This document shows, piece by piece, positions 51,865-61,322 of a stretch of DNA of 64,000 nt. Made by a program: the position numbers and the translations under genes. The notes below the pieces were generated by a model, which was given only the letters and a program-made list of their open reading frames with translations, was not told the DNA's origin and did not search any database. Each line of letters opens with the position of its first letter. Within the stretch, counting starts at the first letter, position 1. Source of the stretch: Crocinitomicaceae bacterium (GTDB lineage Bacteria; Bacteroidota; Bacteroidia; Flavobacteriales_D; Crocinitomicaceae); contig JAHEIL010000015.1 of NCBI GenBank assembly GCA_024639405.1, forward strand, positions 55,018 through 119,017, given 5' to 3'.

Positions 51865-53733
51865 ATGTTAAAATCTTATGATGTAATTGTAGTTGGTGCT
51901 GGTCACGCTGGATGTGAGGCTGCTAATGCTGCTGCAAAACTTGGCAGTTCTGTTTTGTTGTTAACAATGAACATGAACACCATTGCTCAAATGAGTTGTA
52001 ATCCAGCCATGGGTGGTGTTGCTAAAGGTCAGATTGTGCGTGAGATTGATGCGCTTGGTGGTGGTTCAGGCTATGTAAGTGATAGAAGTGCTATTCAATT
52101 TAGAATGTTGAATTTATCTAAAGGTCCAGCAATGTGGTCGCCAAGAACTCAAAACGACAGAATGTTGTTTGCTGAAGAATGGCGCTTGTTATTAGAGCGA
52201 AATCCCAACGTAGATTTTTGGCAAGATATGTGTTCTGGTTTAATTGTTGAAGGCGATTCAATTGTTGGTGTTAAAACTTCTTTGGGAATTTCTATTTATG
52301 GTAAATCAGTTGTGCTTACTAATGGTACTTTTTTAAATGGTTTAATTCATATTGGTGAAAAACAATTTGGTGGTGGTCGCGCAGCCGAAAGAAATTCAAC
52401 AGGTATAACTGAAGATTTAATTTCGTATGGTTTTGTTTCAGGAAGAATGAAGACAGGAACCCCGCCCAGAGTGGATGGCCGTTCTTTAGATTATTCAAAA
52501 ATGGAAGTTCAAGATGGTGATTTCAATCCATCAACTTTTAGTTTTATGCATACCAAACCTTTGGATAAGCAAATACCGTGTCATATAACTTATACTAACG
52601 AAGAAACACATGATTTATTAAGAACAGGTTTTGATCGTTCTCCAATGTTTAATGGTGCTATTAAAAGTACTGGTCCAAGATATTGTCCTAGTATTGAAGA
52701 TAAGATCAATCGTTTTGCAGATCGTGATCGTCACCAAATTTTTGTTGAACCTGAGGGTTGGAACACAGTTGAGATTTATGTAAATGGATTTAGCACGTCA
52801 TTACCTGAAGAAGTGCAATTAAAAGCAATGCATGCAATTCCTGGTTTCGAACATGCAAAAATGTTTCGTCCTGGTTATGCAATTGAATATGATTACTTCC
52901 CTCCAACACAATTGAAGCATACTTTAGAAACAAAGTTAATTCATAACTTATATTTCGCTGGTCAGATAAATGGAACAACTGGTTATGAAGAAGCAGCATC
53001 ACAGGGATTAATGGCAGGGATTAATGCTCATAGAAAAATTAACGATCTTTCTCCCTTTATTCTTAAACGTAATGAAGCATACATTGGTGTTTTAATAGAT
53101 GATTTAATCACAAAAGGTACAATTGAGCCTTATAGAATGTTTACAAGTAGAGCAGAGTTTAGAATTTTACTACGTCAAGACAATGCTGATGTAAGGTTAA
53201 CACCATTGGCTCATGCAATTGGTTTGGTAGATAATGAGCGATTAGACAATGTTGATTTGAAGATTTCTAAAACCAATGAAATTATATCAAAGTTAAAATC
53301 TATTGGTGTAACTCCTGATTTTGCAAATTCTATTTTGCAAGAAAAAGACTCTACTTTGCTTACACAACAAGTAAAATTATCTTCATTAATTACACGTCCT
53401 CAACTTCAAATGTCTGATATTATCCGTATGTCTGATGATTTTTCTATGCAATTAGATCAAGACAACATTGCAACCATCAGTGCTTTAGAACAAGCTGAGA
53501 TTTTAATGAAATATGAAGGGTATATTGAGCGCGAGCAAGAACAAGCTAATAAAATGTTGAAACTTGAAGATGTGAAAATCCCACAGACAATAAATTATTC
53601 ATCTATTAAAAGCTTAAGCTTGGAGGCTAAAGAAAAACTATCTAAGGTTTCTCCTGTTACAATTGGTCAAGCAGCACGTATTAGTGGTGTTTCACCAAGT
53701 GACATCTCAGTTTTATTGATTCACATCAATTAA
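51865..53733 (+). CDS. mnmG: tRNA uridine-5-carboxymethylaminomethyl modification enzyme MnmG (GidA)
   Basis: FAD-dependent partner of MnmE, modifying wobble uridine 34. 622 aa. The dinucleotide-binding motif is VVGAGHAGCEAANAAAKLGS, followed by SCNPAMGGVAKGQIVREIDALGG and the second GidA signature RPGYAIEYDYFPP. The C-terminal helical domain (about 540-622) binds MnmE and tRNA. In many bacteria mnmG lies close to oriC; the parS sites that flank this gene on both sides agree with that. Confidence 0.97.
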   Translation: MLKSYDVIVVGAGHAGCEAANAAAKLGSSVLLLTMNMNTIAQMSCNPAMGGVAKGQIVREIDALGGGSGYVSDRSAIQFRMLNLSKGPAMWSPRTQNDRMLFAEEWRLLLERNPNVDFWQDMCSGLIVEGDSIVGVKTSLGISIYGKSVVLTNGTFLNGLIHIGEKQFGGGRAAERNSTGITEDLISYGFVSGRMKTGTPPRVDGRSLDYSKMEVQDGDFNPSTFSFMHTKPLDKQIPCHITYTNEETHDLLRTGFDRSPMFNGAIKSTGPRYCPSIEDKINRFADRDRHQIFVEPEGWNTVEIYVNGFSTSLPEEVQLKAMHAIPGFEHAKMFRPGYAIEYDYFPPTQLKHTLETKLIHNLYFAGQINGTTGYEEAASQGLMAGINAHRKINDLSPFILKRNEAYIGVLIDDLITKGTIEPYRMFTSRAEFRILLRQDNADVRLTPLAHAIGLVDNERLDNVDLKISKTNEIISKLKSIGVTPDFANSILQEKDSTLLTQQVKLSSLITRPQLQMSDIIRMSDDFSMQLDQDNIATISALEQAEILMKYEGYIEREQEQANKMLKLEDVKIPQTINYSSIKSLSLEAKEKLSKVSPVTIGQAARISGVSPSDISVLLIHIN

Positions 53734-53735
53734 CT

Positions 53736-53751
53736 TGTTTCACGTGGAACA
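53736..53751. promoter_or_regulatory. parS centromere site 3 (ParB binding)
   Basis: On the minus strand TGTTCCACGTGAAACA, which fits TGTTNCACGTGAAACA exactly. Lies in the 26-bp gap between the convergent mnmG and ispG stops. Confidence 0.85.
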
Positions 53752-53759
53752 GCAAGAAA

Positions 53760-55691
53760 TTAAATTTTCGGCTCAATCCAGTCACCATTTTCTTTAATTA
53801 AATTAATTAATTCTTTAACAGCTTCTTCTTCAGGAACATTTTTCTTTACAACTGTTTTCTCTTTGTATAAGTGTATCTTTCCGATTCCCGTTCCTACGTA
53901 TCCATAATCAGCGTCAGCCATTTCACCAGGACCATTTACGATACAACCCATAATTCCAATTTTTATTCCCTTCAAGTGACTCGTTTCTTTTCTGATTTTT
54001 GCTGTAGTTTCTTGTAAATCAAATAATGTTCTTCCACATGATGGACAAGAAATATATTCAGTTTTAGAAATCCTTGTTCTTGTTGCTTGTAAAATTCCGA
54101 AAGATGTTGAATTTATTAATTGTGACGATACATTTCCTGTTATCCACAGTCCATCACCAAAACCATCAATAAAACTAATTCCTAATTCACTTGAAGTAAA
54201 TAATTGGAATTGCTCTTCTTCACTTAGTTCTGTTGAAAGTTTCAAAACAACAGGGTTGTTTATATTTTTTTTCGCAAAATTTATATGAAAATTTCGGTTT
54301 AAATGATTTGATTCGTTTAGTGTTCCTTCAATTAGAAGGATACTGTTTGGGTAGTTTTTAATGACATCTAAATTTGTTTCTTGTTCTTTATTGATACGAA
54401 CAAAGGATTTAACAGCAGGATCAATCGTATGAACTTCTTCTATATTGATAAGAGGATAGAACCCTTTTTTGTTGGCGTAATTTTGTTTCCAATTCTTAAA
54501 ACTGCATATAACACCAAGTGTTCCTGGTAATTCAATATTTATTTCTTGATCTCCAATGTAAACAAAGTCAGCCGCTTGATCCATAATATTCCACTTATCA
54601 AGTGGAATAGAATAGGCATAACCAAACCCAAAAAAATGTGCAGGTTTGATATTTGTAATTTTTGATAAATCGGCTACAACAACGGGTACATTTTTGCCAC
54701 CAACTGTTTCAACTGCGATGCTTTTTCTTCGTTGGTAGTCAAAAGGTGAATATGGAAGTTCTTCCGAAGATGAAATCGCTTCAAATGGTTTGTAATTGCT
54801 AAATTTCTGAATTAATTTTTGAGCAACTGGTATTTCTTTTTCTGGATCTTCAGTTAATGAAACGCGAATAGTGTCGCCAATTCCATCTTCTAATAAAGCG
54901 CCAATTCCAACTGCAGATTTAATTCTTCCGTCTTCTCCGTCTCCTGCTTCTGTAACGCCTAAATGTAATGGATAAACACGTTTGTTTTCAATCATTTTCG
55001 CGCACAATAAGCGATATGCTTGAACCATAACAAGGGAGTTGCTCGCTTTCATAGAGATTACGAGGTTATAAAATTCATTTTTCTCACAAACACGAATGAA
55101 TTCGAAAGCAGATTCAACCATTCCTTCAGGCGTATCTCCATAACGACTTAAAATTCGATCTGATAGAGAACCATGATTCGTTCCAATACGCATTGCAGTA
55201 TTGTGTTTTTTGCACAATTCAATTAATGGAATAAATTTTTCTTCTATACGTTTTAATTCTTCAGCATAAGAAGCGTCAGTAAAATCTATTTCTTCAAATT
55301 TTTTCTTATCGGCATAGTTGCCAGGGTTTACACGAACCTTTTCTACAATTTTTGCTGCTATTTCAGCTGCATTTGGTGTAAAATGTATATCCGCAACTAA
55401 AGGAACTGTAAAACCTAATTTTGATAATTTTTCTTTGATTTGAACCAATGCTTCAGCTTCTTTTTTGCTAGGTGCTGTTAATCTAACCAACTCACACCCT
55501 TCCTTTATCATTCTAATTGATTGATTAACAGAGCCTTCAATGTCTAAAGTGTCGGTGGTTGTCATTGATTGTACTCGAATCGGATGATTTCCTCCTAATT
55601 CTAACATTCCGATTTGAACACCTATAGTTTTCAATCTTTTTCTTTCAAAAAGGTCAACACAATAGTTTTTTGTTGTTTTAAAATCAATCAT
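53760..55691 (-). CDS. ispG: 4-hydroxy-3-methylbut-2-en-1-yl diphosphate synthase, long form
   Basis: Fe-S enzyme of the MEP isoprenoid pathway (also called GcpE), 643 aa. The length shows the three-domain form with a large insert between the TIM-barrel (about 1-280) and the C-terminal Fe-S domain (about 545-643), as in plants, Chlamydia and Bacteroidota. Fe-S Cys are in ISCPSCGRTLFDLQ and IGIMGCIVNGPGE. VRVNPGNYADKKKF and VISMKASNSLVMVQAYR lie in the barrel. Convergent with mnmG; upstream bases carry a degenerate parS half-site. Confidence 0.95.
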   Translation of the reverse strand: MIDFKTTKNYCVDLFERKRLKTIGVQIGMLELGGNHPIRVQSMTTTDTLDIEGSVNQSIRMIKEGCELVRLTAPSKKEAEALVQIKEKLSKLGFTVPLVADIHFTPNAAEIAAKIVEKVRVNPGNYADKKKFEEIDFTDASYAEELKRIEEKFIPLIELCKKHNTAMRIGTNHGSLSDRILSRYGDTPEGMVESAFEFIRVCEKNEFYNLVISMKASNSLVMVQAYRLLCAKMIENKRVYPLHLGVTEAGDGEDGRIKSAVGIGALLEDGIGDTIRVSLTEDPEKEIPVAQKLIQKFSNYKPFEAISSSEELPYSPFDYQRRKSIAVETVGGKNVPVVVADLSKITNIKPAHFFGFGYAYSIPLDKWNIMDQAADFVYIGDQEINIELPGTLGVICSFKNWKQNYANKKGFYPLINIEEVHTIDPAVKSFVRINKEQETNLDVIKNYPNSILLIEGTLNESNHLNRNFHINFAKKNINNPVVLKLSTELSEEEQFQLFTSSELGISFIDGFGDGLWITGNVSSQLINSTSFGILQATRTRISKTEYISCPSCGRTLFDLQETTAKIRKETSHLKGIKIGIMGCIVNGPGEMADADYGYVGTGIGKIHLYKEKTVVKKNVPEEEAVKELINLIKENGDWIEPKI

Positions 55692-55709
55692 TTTTCTAAA
55701 ATTATGTTA

Positions 55710-55725
55710 ATTAACACGTGAAACA
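55710..55725. promoter_or_regulatory. Degenerate parS-like half-site
   Basis: The right half GTGAAACA is perfect and the CACGTG core intact, but the left arm has three mismatches. It sits 19 bp upstream of the ispG ATG. Listed only because three better sites lie within 4 kb. Confidence 0.35.
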
Positions 55726-55824
55726 AAAATAGATATTATAATGTTTATGAGGAATTATTACTAATAACAAATCATTGTTAATAGTCAAACACAATTAATT
55801 GAATAAAGATTAAAGTTAATTGTG

Positions 55825-55832
55825 TAAATTTG
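55825..55832 (+). promoter_or_regulatory. Bacteroidota promoter (-33 TTG, -7 TAAATTTG) for the desaturase gene
   Basis: Exact -7 match 19 bp before the ATG, with a TTG at 55799-55801 and a 23-bp spacer. Confidence 0.62.
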
Positions 55833-55851
55833 AAAAAATTAAATGATTTAG

Positions 55852-56958
55852 ATGAATTTTTCCTCAGTTACATTTGCAAAAAATCAAAACGAAGAGTTTT
55901 ATAAAGTTTTGCGTCAAAGAGTTAGTGAATATTTCAAAACAAACAACATTTCTAGGTATGCCAATGCTAGTATGGTCGTTAAAACGATTGTAATGCTTGG
56001 GCTGTATATTACTCCTTTTATTTTGTTATTGACAATTGCTGAAAATCCTTGGTTTATTTTTGCATTGTATGTAGGAATGGGAGTTGGAATGGCTGGTTGT
56101 GGACTTTCTGTTATGCACGATGCTAATCATGGAACATTTTCAAAAAATGAGAAAGTCAACAAATTTGTAGGTTATATCATGTTTTTATTGGGAGGAAGTG
56201 ATGTAAATTGGCGTATTCAGCACAATGTGTTACACCACACATATACAAACGTAACCGGAATGGATGAAGATATTGATCCAGGAATTATTATGCGATTTTC
56301 ACCTCATGAAAAGAGAAGATTCATGCACCGTTTTCAACACATATATGCCTGGTTTTTGTATGGATTAATGACATTTATGTGGTTCTTGACGAAAGATTAT
56401 AAACAAGCGATTCGTTACGAGAAAATGGGGTTGACTAAAACACAAAACATTACGTTTAAACGTCATATTTTTACATTAATCATTGCTAAATTATTATATG
56501 GTGGTATTTTAATTGGGTTACCAATATTATTTACAGGGTTAAGTTTCTGGGTTAGTTTTTTAGGGTTTTTCTTGATGAATTTTGTTTCAGGATTAATTTT
56601 GGCAGCCATTTTCCAACCGGCTCATGTTGTTCCAACTTCTGATTATCAAATACCAGATGAATCAGGCAACATCAATGCTGACTGGGCCGTGAATCAATTA
56701 TTCAATACAGCTAATTTTGCACCGAAAGCAAAATTACTTTCATGGTATGTTGGTGGTTTAAATTATCAAGTTGAACACCATTTGTTTCCAAACATTTGTC
56801 ATGTTCATTATGCTAAATTGTCTAAAATTGTTAAAGAAACGGCAGCTGAATATAACTTGCCATATCATTCTTACAAAACATTTGCAAAAGCAATCGCAGA
56901 ACATACAAAAATGTTGTATCGTTTAGGAAATTATGATGAAGCTCCTGCGATTCATTAA
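55852..56958 (+). CDS. Membrane fatty acid desaturase (acyl-lipid/acyl-CoA type)
   Basis: Di-iron membrane enzyme, 368 aa, introducing a double bond into acyl chains. The three His boxes are complete: HDANHGTF (about 89-96), HNVLHHTYTN (about 124-133) and QVEHHLFP (about 307-314). Two pairs of membrane helices lie between them. The sequence is of the linoleoyl-CoA/DesA3-like branch without a cytochrome b5 domain. Role is likely membrane fluidity control; regiospecificity cannot be read. MmcQ and S4 genes follow closely on the same strand, perhaps one operon. Confidence 0.92.
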   Translation: MNFSSVTFAKNQNEEFYKVLRQRVSEYFKTNNISRYANASMVVKTIVMLGLYITPFILLLTIAENPWFIFALYVGMGVGMAGCGLSVMHDANHGTFSKNEKVNKFVGYIMFLLGGSDVNWRIQHNVLHHTYTNVTGMDEDIDPGIIMRFSPHEKRRFMHRFQHIYAWFLYGLMTFMWFLTKDYKQAIRYEKMGLTKTQNITFKRHIFTLIIAKLLYGGILIGLPILFTGLSFWVSFLGFFLMNFVSGLILAAIFQPAHVVPTSDYQIPDESGNINADWAVNQLFNTANFAPKAKLLSWYVGGLNYQVEHHLFPNICHVHYAKLSKIVKETAAEYNLPYHSYKTFAKAIAEHTKMLYRLGNYDEAPAIH

Positions 56959-56964
56959 CTGGAA

Positions 56965-57318
56965 ATGATTCTAGAAGAATTTTATGAATATTGTTTAAGA
57001 AAGCCTTTTGTTACAGAAGGCTTTCCTTTTGATCAATCAACACTTGTGTTAAAAGTTGGTTCAAAAATGTTTGCTTTAGCGGATGTTGATGCGTTTGATG
57101 GTGTAAATTTGAAGTGTGACCCAGAGCGTTCGATAGAATTAAGAGAAACTTATTTTGGCATTCAGCCAGGCTATCACATGAATAAAAAGCACTGGAATAC
57201 GGTTTCAACCAATTCAGATGTATCCAATGATTTATTAAAAGAATTCATAGATCTCTCGTATAATTTAGTGTTTCAATCTCTAACAAAAAAAGAACGCAAT
57301 GAGCTTGAGATGGGATAA
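56965..57318 (+). CDS. MmcQ/YjbR family protein
   Basis: 117 aa with the CyaY-like YjbR fold: FVTEGFPFDQSTLVLKVGSKMFAL at the N-terminal half, NLKCDPERSIELRE and GIQPGYHMNKKHWNTV, the family signature. Members bind DNA weakly or have unknown function. Begins 6 bp after the desaturase gene and overlaps the S4 gene by 20 bp. Confidence 0.88.
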   Translation: MILEEFYEYCLRKPFVTEGFPFDQSTLVLKVGSKMFALADVDAFDGVNLKCDPERSIELRETYFGIQPGYHMNKKHWNTVSTNSDVSNDLLKEFIDLSYNLVFQSLTKKERNELEMG

Positions 57319-57676
57319 ATATATTTGGGCTGTTCGTCTTGAAAAAACAAGATCGCAAGCATCCGAAGCCCTCTCAAAAGGGCGAATTAAAATCAACCAA
57401 TCTCCTGTTAAGCCATCAAAAGAACCAAAAGTTGGAGACACCATTCAAATTTCAAAAAACACTGCTGTGTTTTCATATAAAGTAATTGCTTTGTTGGAAA
57501 AAAGAGTAGGAGCAAAGTTAGTAGCAGATTATTTAATTGACACTACACCTCTTGAAGAGCTTGAAAAATACAAAACGTATCAACTCGCACAAGCTGTTTA
57601 CCGACAAAATGGTTCAGGTAAACCAACCAAACAAGACCGAAGAAATTTAGATGAATTTCTTGATAATTGGGAATAA
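57299..57676 (+). CDS. S4-domain RNA-binding protein (HslR-like)
   Basis: 125 aa. The S4 fold is at residues 1-65: RWDKYIWAVRLEKTRSQASEALSKGRIKINQSPVKPSKEPKVGD. The basic C-terminal tail (TKQDRRNLDEF) matches the Hsp15/HslR family, which rescues stalled 50S subunits carrying peptidyl-tRNA. Cotranscription with the overlapping YjbR gene is likely. Confidence 0.9.
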   Translation: MSLRWDKYIWAVRLEKTRSQASEALSKGRIKINQSPVKPSKEPKVGDTIQISKNTAVFSYKVIALLEKRVGAKLVADYLIDTTPLEELEKYKTYQLAQAVYRQNGSGKPTKQDRRNLDEFLDNWE

Positions 57677-57741
57677 TTTAATGCAATTGTAACTTTTTTA
57701 TGGTTTTGAAGTCTAAAGGAAGAACTTAAATAAAAAAGAAC

Positions 57742-58563
57742 ATGAAAAACAAGATTACATTTGCAGCATTGGTTTTTACCAGTACTTTTTTTGCACAAGA
57801 AAAAAAAGAAAGTGATACTACTCGAATCAATATGGGTGAGGTAGAAATTCTTTTGATCGACCATTCTAAAGACAAAAAAGAAGAGAAAGAAACCAAAGAC
57901 ACTCTTACTTACGTAACAGGAAAAGATAACAAATTCGGAAGAAAAGAGGCGCATTGGGCAGGAGTTGATTTTGGATTTAGAACAATGTTAAACGATAATT
58001 TTACTCCAGACTTTGAAAACAATGTTTTTTTGGAGAATAATATTGCGCAGTCTATGGTGTGGAACATTAATTTTTTAGAACGTAAATTTCCAATTATTCA
58101 ACATCATTTAGGTTTTACAACTGGTTTAGGTTTTAGTTTTACGCAGTTTGCGTTCAATAACAATTATATCATCAATACAACTGGCCCAGAAATTACAGCT
58201 GCTGTAGATCCAATTTATACCTATTCTAAAAATAAATTAAACGCAACTTATTTAACGTTGCCATTGTTATTAGAGTTTTGTAGCAGTAACTATGAAGATG
58301 AAGGGTTTTATTTTAATGCTGGAGTTGTTGGAGGGGTGAAAATCTATTCTCGCATTCACCGTGAAGGTTCATTTGATGGAAAAACGTTTGATGAATCTGT
58401 TAAAGGAGATTATGAAATTAATCCATTTATTTTGAATTCAGCAGCAAGAATTGGCTACAAAGGATTGGGATTGTTTGTTGATTATAGCTTATTAAGCTAT
58501 TTTAAGCCAAACAAAACAGATAACGTGCATCCGTTAGCCTTTGGGTTGTCTTTAAATTTTTAA
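57742..58563 (+). CDS. Outer membrane beta-barrel protein, PorT-like
   Basis: 273 aa with signal peptide (ends near TFFAQ). A charged N-terminal stretch (about 20-70, Lys/Glu-rich) is followed by a beta-barrel of roughly eight strands, e.g. HLGFTTGLGFSFTQF and YLTLPLLLEF, ending in F. Such small barrels often stand near regulatory operons in Bacteroidota. Precise role unknown. The terminator at 58577 follows. Confidence 0.75.
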   Translation: MKNKITFAALVFTSTFFAQEKKESDTTRINMGEVEILLIDHSKDKKEEKETKDTLTYVTGKDNKFGRKEAHWAGVDFGFRTMLNDNFTPDFENNVFLENNIAQSMVWNINFLERKFPIIQHHLGFTTGLGFSFTQFAFNNNYIINTTGPEITAAVDPIYTYSKNKLNATYLTLPLLLEFCSSNYEDEGFYFNAGVVGGVKIYSRIHREGSFDGKTFDESVKGDYEINPFILNSAARIGYKGLGLFVDYSLLSYFKPNKTDNVHPLAFGLSLNF

Positions 58564-58576
58564 GTGCTTAAAACGC

Positions 58577-58610
58577 AAAAAAGGCAGGAATATAGATTCC
58601 TGCCTTTTTT
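58577..58610. terminator. Bidirectional terminator between convergent genes
   Basis: Fifteen-bp stem around GGCAGGAAT / ATTCCTGCC with an ATAG loop, six A before and six T after. Serves the barrel-protein gene and the T9SS cargo gene. Confidence 0.95.
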
Positions 58611-58632
58611 ATGCATTCTAAATTAAAGAATC

Positions 58633-60408
58633 TTATTTTTTTACTACTTTGAATTGAGTCGCTTGACCGTTTGCTAAAGTAACGTTGAATAAGTATACTC
58701 CACTTTCTAAGTTGTTCATTGCAATTGGAGCTTTACCATTTACGATGTTTATAGATGATGTAGCAACATCTTTACCAGAAAGATCAACAATTGAAATGGT
58801 AGCTTTTCCTTCTGCATTGATAGACAATGTGACATCGCCATTAGTAGGGTTAGGATAAACAGCCCCTTCAATTGCAGCATTTTCATTAATACCAACTGTA
58901 TTTGCTTCAGCACGAACAATTATACTTGGTTGAGTATCTGCTCCAAAACCAGCTACATTCCAAGGATTAGTAGCAGCAGCATCAACAACATAAAGTGGGT
59001 TGATAGCTTCAGCGTATTCATTTAAATTTGCACTGTAGTTATATGCATTACTAATTCCTAAGAAGATTTTGTTTTCAGAAGGACTAACACAGAATAAATA
59101 TCTTTTGTTATCTTCTAATTCAAAAATTGTATTGAAAGATGCATAAACAGATGTATCAGAAGTTGTTGTATTAGGATAATAATAAGAATTAGACGCTAAT
59201 TGATTGTTAAATACAGAATTGAACGAACCTGCATTTGTAAACGCAACATCATTTAAATCTGTAAAAACATCAGCCCATTCATAAGCAGTAACTGTAAATT
59301 CTTGACCGCTTAGAGTGATGCTATCAGAAGCATTAACTGCAAAATTAAAGTAAATTCCTTCTGCCATCAAACGACTTGCGTTAGCATCTTTGTAATGAAT
59401 ACACTGCATATAACTAGTATAAGTTGTACTTCCTGGTCGAGAACCATTACCTGATTCAGGAGTGAAGCTTACTGTGTCTAATTTAGAGTAACCTAATAAA
59501 GAGTCAGAAACATAAAATTCGTATGACAAATTATTATCAGCAGCATAATCGTCTGTATTTGTTCCTGTTGTTGTATACGTTAATGTATAACGACCAGCAG
59601 GGTAGCTAGCAGGTGCAAAGTCAGGTAAAACAAAATCCAAAGAGTCTCCAACAGGAAGTGCTGCAGGAGTAGAAGATTGGTTATAAACTGTTGCGCCATT
59701 TCTTGTTACTTTCGCATTAACAACAACATTTGTTTGAGCATTTGTTCCGAAATTACGTACCATTCCTTTAACTTTAAACGAATAATCAGAACCATTTTGA
59801 GCAATTACACTGTTTACTGCACTTAATTTAGAATAGGTTACTTCACCATTAAGCATTCCAAAATCATTTGGATAGAATCCGTTTTTATTACCAATAAATG
59901 CAGTAACTGTTCCAGATTGCATTGCAGCAATTAAATTAGCTCCGTCAAGAGTATTTAGCATTACAACTGGAATGGTAACTTGACCACCCATTGCTCCACC
60001 ACCCATTGCAATAACTGTATTGTCGCGATTGATAACAATTACAGCTACAGCTCCAGCTTGTTGTGCATTGTAAGCTTTCATACCAAATTCACATGTATTA
60101 CGGCGTAATACTGCAATTTTACCAGCATATGCATTTACAGGAGATGGATTACAACCTTCTTCAGCTAATAAATTACCAAAAGTTGCATTAGTACCTGGCG
60201 TACCATCATTTACCATTATCAATGTATCTTCTACAAAAGTACCTGGTGTTAAAAAATTTGGAGTAGTCCAAGCGCCACCAGCTGGATCTGCCCATGTGAA
60301 GTTGTAGTTACCAGCAATAGATGAAGGAGCTGTTACTGCACAGATTACTTGAGAATTAGCCCAAAAACCAACTCCAACAAGTGTCAAAGAGAGTAATAAT
60401 TTTTTCAT
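58633..60408 (-). CDS. T9SS type A cargo protein with protease-associated (PA) domain
   Basis: 591 aa. Signal peptide ends near FWANSQ. A PA domain lies at about 60-165: GKIAVLRRNTCEFGMKAYNAQQAGAVAVIVINRD. Next is a CARDB-like region (about 195-305), then an unnamed beta region, and a type A sorting domain beginning AVYPNPTNGDVTLSI and ending FKVVKK. PA domains often accompany peptidases, but no protease domain is present, so the protein may bind or hold substrate. Surface or released. The CARDB-like module and the region after it resemble those of the 7.4-kb cargo protein. Confidence 0.86.
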   Translation of the reverse strand: MKKLLLSLTLVGVGFWANSQVICAVTAPSSIAGNYNFTWADPAGGAWTTPNFLTPGTFVEDTLIMVNDGTPGTNATFGNLLAEEGCNPSPVNAYAGKIAVLRRNTCEFGMKAYNAQQAGAVAVIVINRDNTVIAMGGGAMGGQVTIPVVMLNTLDGANLIAAMQSGTVTAFIGNKNGFYPNDFGMLNGEVTYSKLSAVNSVIAQNGSDYSFKVKGMVRNFGTNAQTNVVVNAKVTRNGATVYNQSSTPAALPVGDSLDFVLPDFAPASYPAGRYTLTYTTTGTNTDDYAADNNLSYEFYVSDSLLGYSKLDTVSFTPESGNGSRPGSTTYTSYMQCIHYKDANASRLMAEGIYFNFAVNASDSITLSGQEFTVTAYEWADVFTDLNDVAFTNAGSFNSVFNNQLASNSYYYPNTTTSDTSVYASFNTIFELEDNKRYLFCVSPSENKIFLGISNAYNYSANLNEYAEAINPLYVVDAAATNPWNVAGFGADTQPSIIVRAEANTVGINENAAIEGAVYPNPTNGDVTLSINAEGKATISIVDLSGKDVATSSINIVNGKAPIAMNNLESGVYLFNVTLANGQATQFKVVKK

Positions 60409-60470
60409 AATTAATTAATTTTAGTTTGTGCTAAAGTATAAAAAAATTAACAATTATTTATTATTCAATA

Positions 60471-60500
60471 AAAAAAAGCCGATTCTTAAGAGTCGGCTTT
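60471..60500 (-). terminator. Terminator of the sdh operon
   Basis: On the minus strand an 11-bp stem AAAGCCGACTC / GAATCGGCTTT with a TTAA loop and a T-run, 24 bp after the sdhB stop. Confidence 0.9.
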
Positions 60501-60523
60501 GGAAAAATTATTTTGGTGTAGTA

Positions 60524-61288
60524 TTATTCCGCTGTAATCATTGCTTTCATAAACTCTCTATTCATGCGGGCAATGTTTTCTAAAGAAATACCTTTTGGAC
60601 ATTCAACTTCACAAGCTCCCGTGTTTGTACAGTTTCCAAATCCTTCTTCTTCCATTTGGCGCACCATGTTTAAAACACGATTTGTTGCTTCTACTTTTCC
60701 TTGAGGTAACAAAGCATATTGAGATACTTTTGCACCAACAAATAACATAGCAGAACTGTTTTTACAGCTTGCTACACATGCTCCACATCCAATACATGCA
60801 GCAGCTTCAAATGCTTTATCAGCATCTGCTTTTGGAATTGGTGTTGCATTAGCATCGATTGTATTTCCTGATGTATTGACAGAAACAAATCCTCCCGCTT
60901 GTTGAATACGGTCAAATGCGCTTCTATCAACTACTAAATCTTTGATTACTGGAAATGCTTTAGATCTCCATGGCTCGATATAGATTGTTGCACCATCGTC
61001 AAATTTGCGCATGTGTAATTGACATGTTGTAACTGCGTTGTCTGGACCATGAGCACGTCCATTGATATACAATGAACACATTCCACAAATTCCTTCGCGG
61101 CAATCGTGATCAAAAGCAATCGGCTCTTGACGCTCATTGATTAATTGTTCATTTAATTGATCCATCATTTCAAGGAAAGAACTATCCGTTGAAACATTGT
61201 CCAATTTATACGTTTCCATTTTTCCTTTTGTATTTGCGTTTTTTTGACGCCATACTTTCAGGTTTACGTTGATGTATTTTGATGCCAT
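60524..61288 (-). CDS. sdhB: Succinate dehydrogenase/fumarate reductase iron-sulfur subunit
   Basis: 254 aa. Carries the electron path of complex II. [2Fe-2S] ligands lie in [20 protein letters not shown] (about 63-82); the [4Fe-4S] cluster in [13 protein letters not shown] (about 172); and the third cluster in [15 protein letters not shown] (about 220), with the Cys pattern typical of Bacteroidota. Last gene of the sdhC-sdhA-sdhB order read on the minus strand, followed by a terminator. Confidence 0.95.
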   Translation of the reverse strand: MASKYINVNLKVWRQKNANTKGKMETYKLDNVSTDSSFLEMMDQLNEQLINERQEPIAFDHDCREGICGMCSLYINGRAHGPDNAVTTCQLHMRKFDDGATIYIEPWRSKAFPVIKDLVVDRSAFDRIQQAGGFVSVNTSGNTIDANATPIPKADADKAFEAAACIGCGACVASCKNSSAMLFVGAKVSQYALLPQGKVEATNRVLNMVRQMEEEGFGNCTNTGACEVECPKGISLENIARMNREFMKAMITAE

Positions 61289-61322
61289 AACTTACTAATT
61301 TTTAACAGTGTGACCGTTAGGA

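Noticed and set aside
54140-54148. Perfect DnaA box TTATCCACA inside ispG
   Set aside because: A single box in coding sequence occurs by chance; no cluster or AT-rich unwinding element is next to it, so I do not call oriC here.
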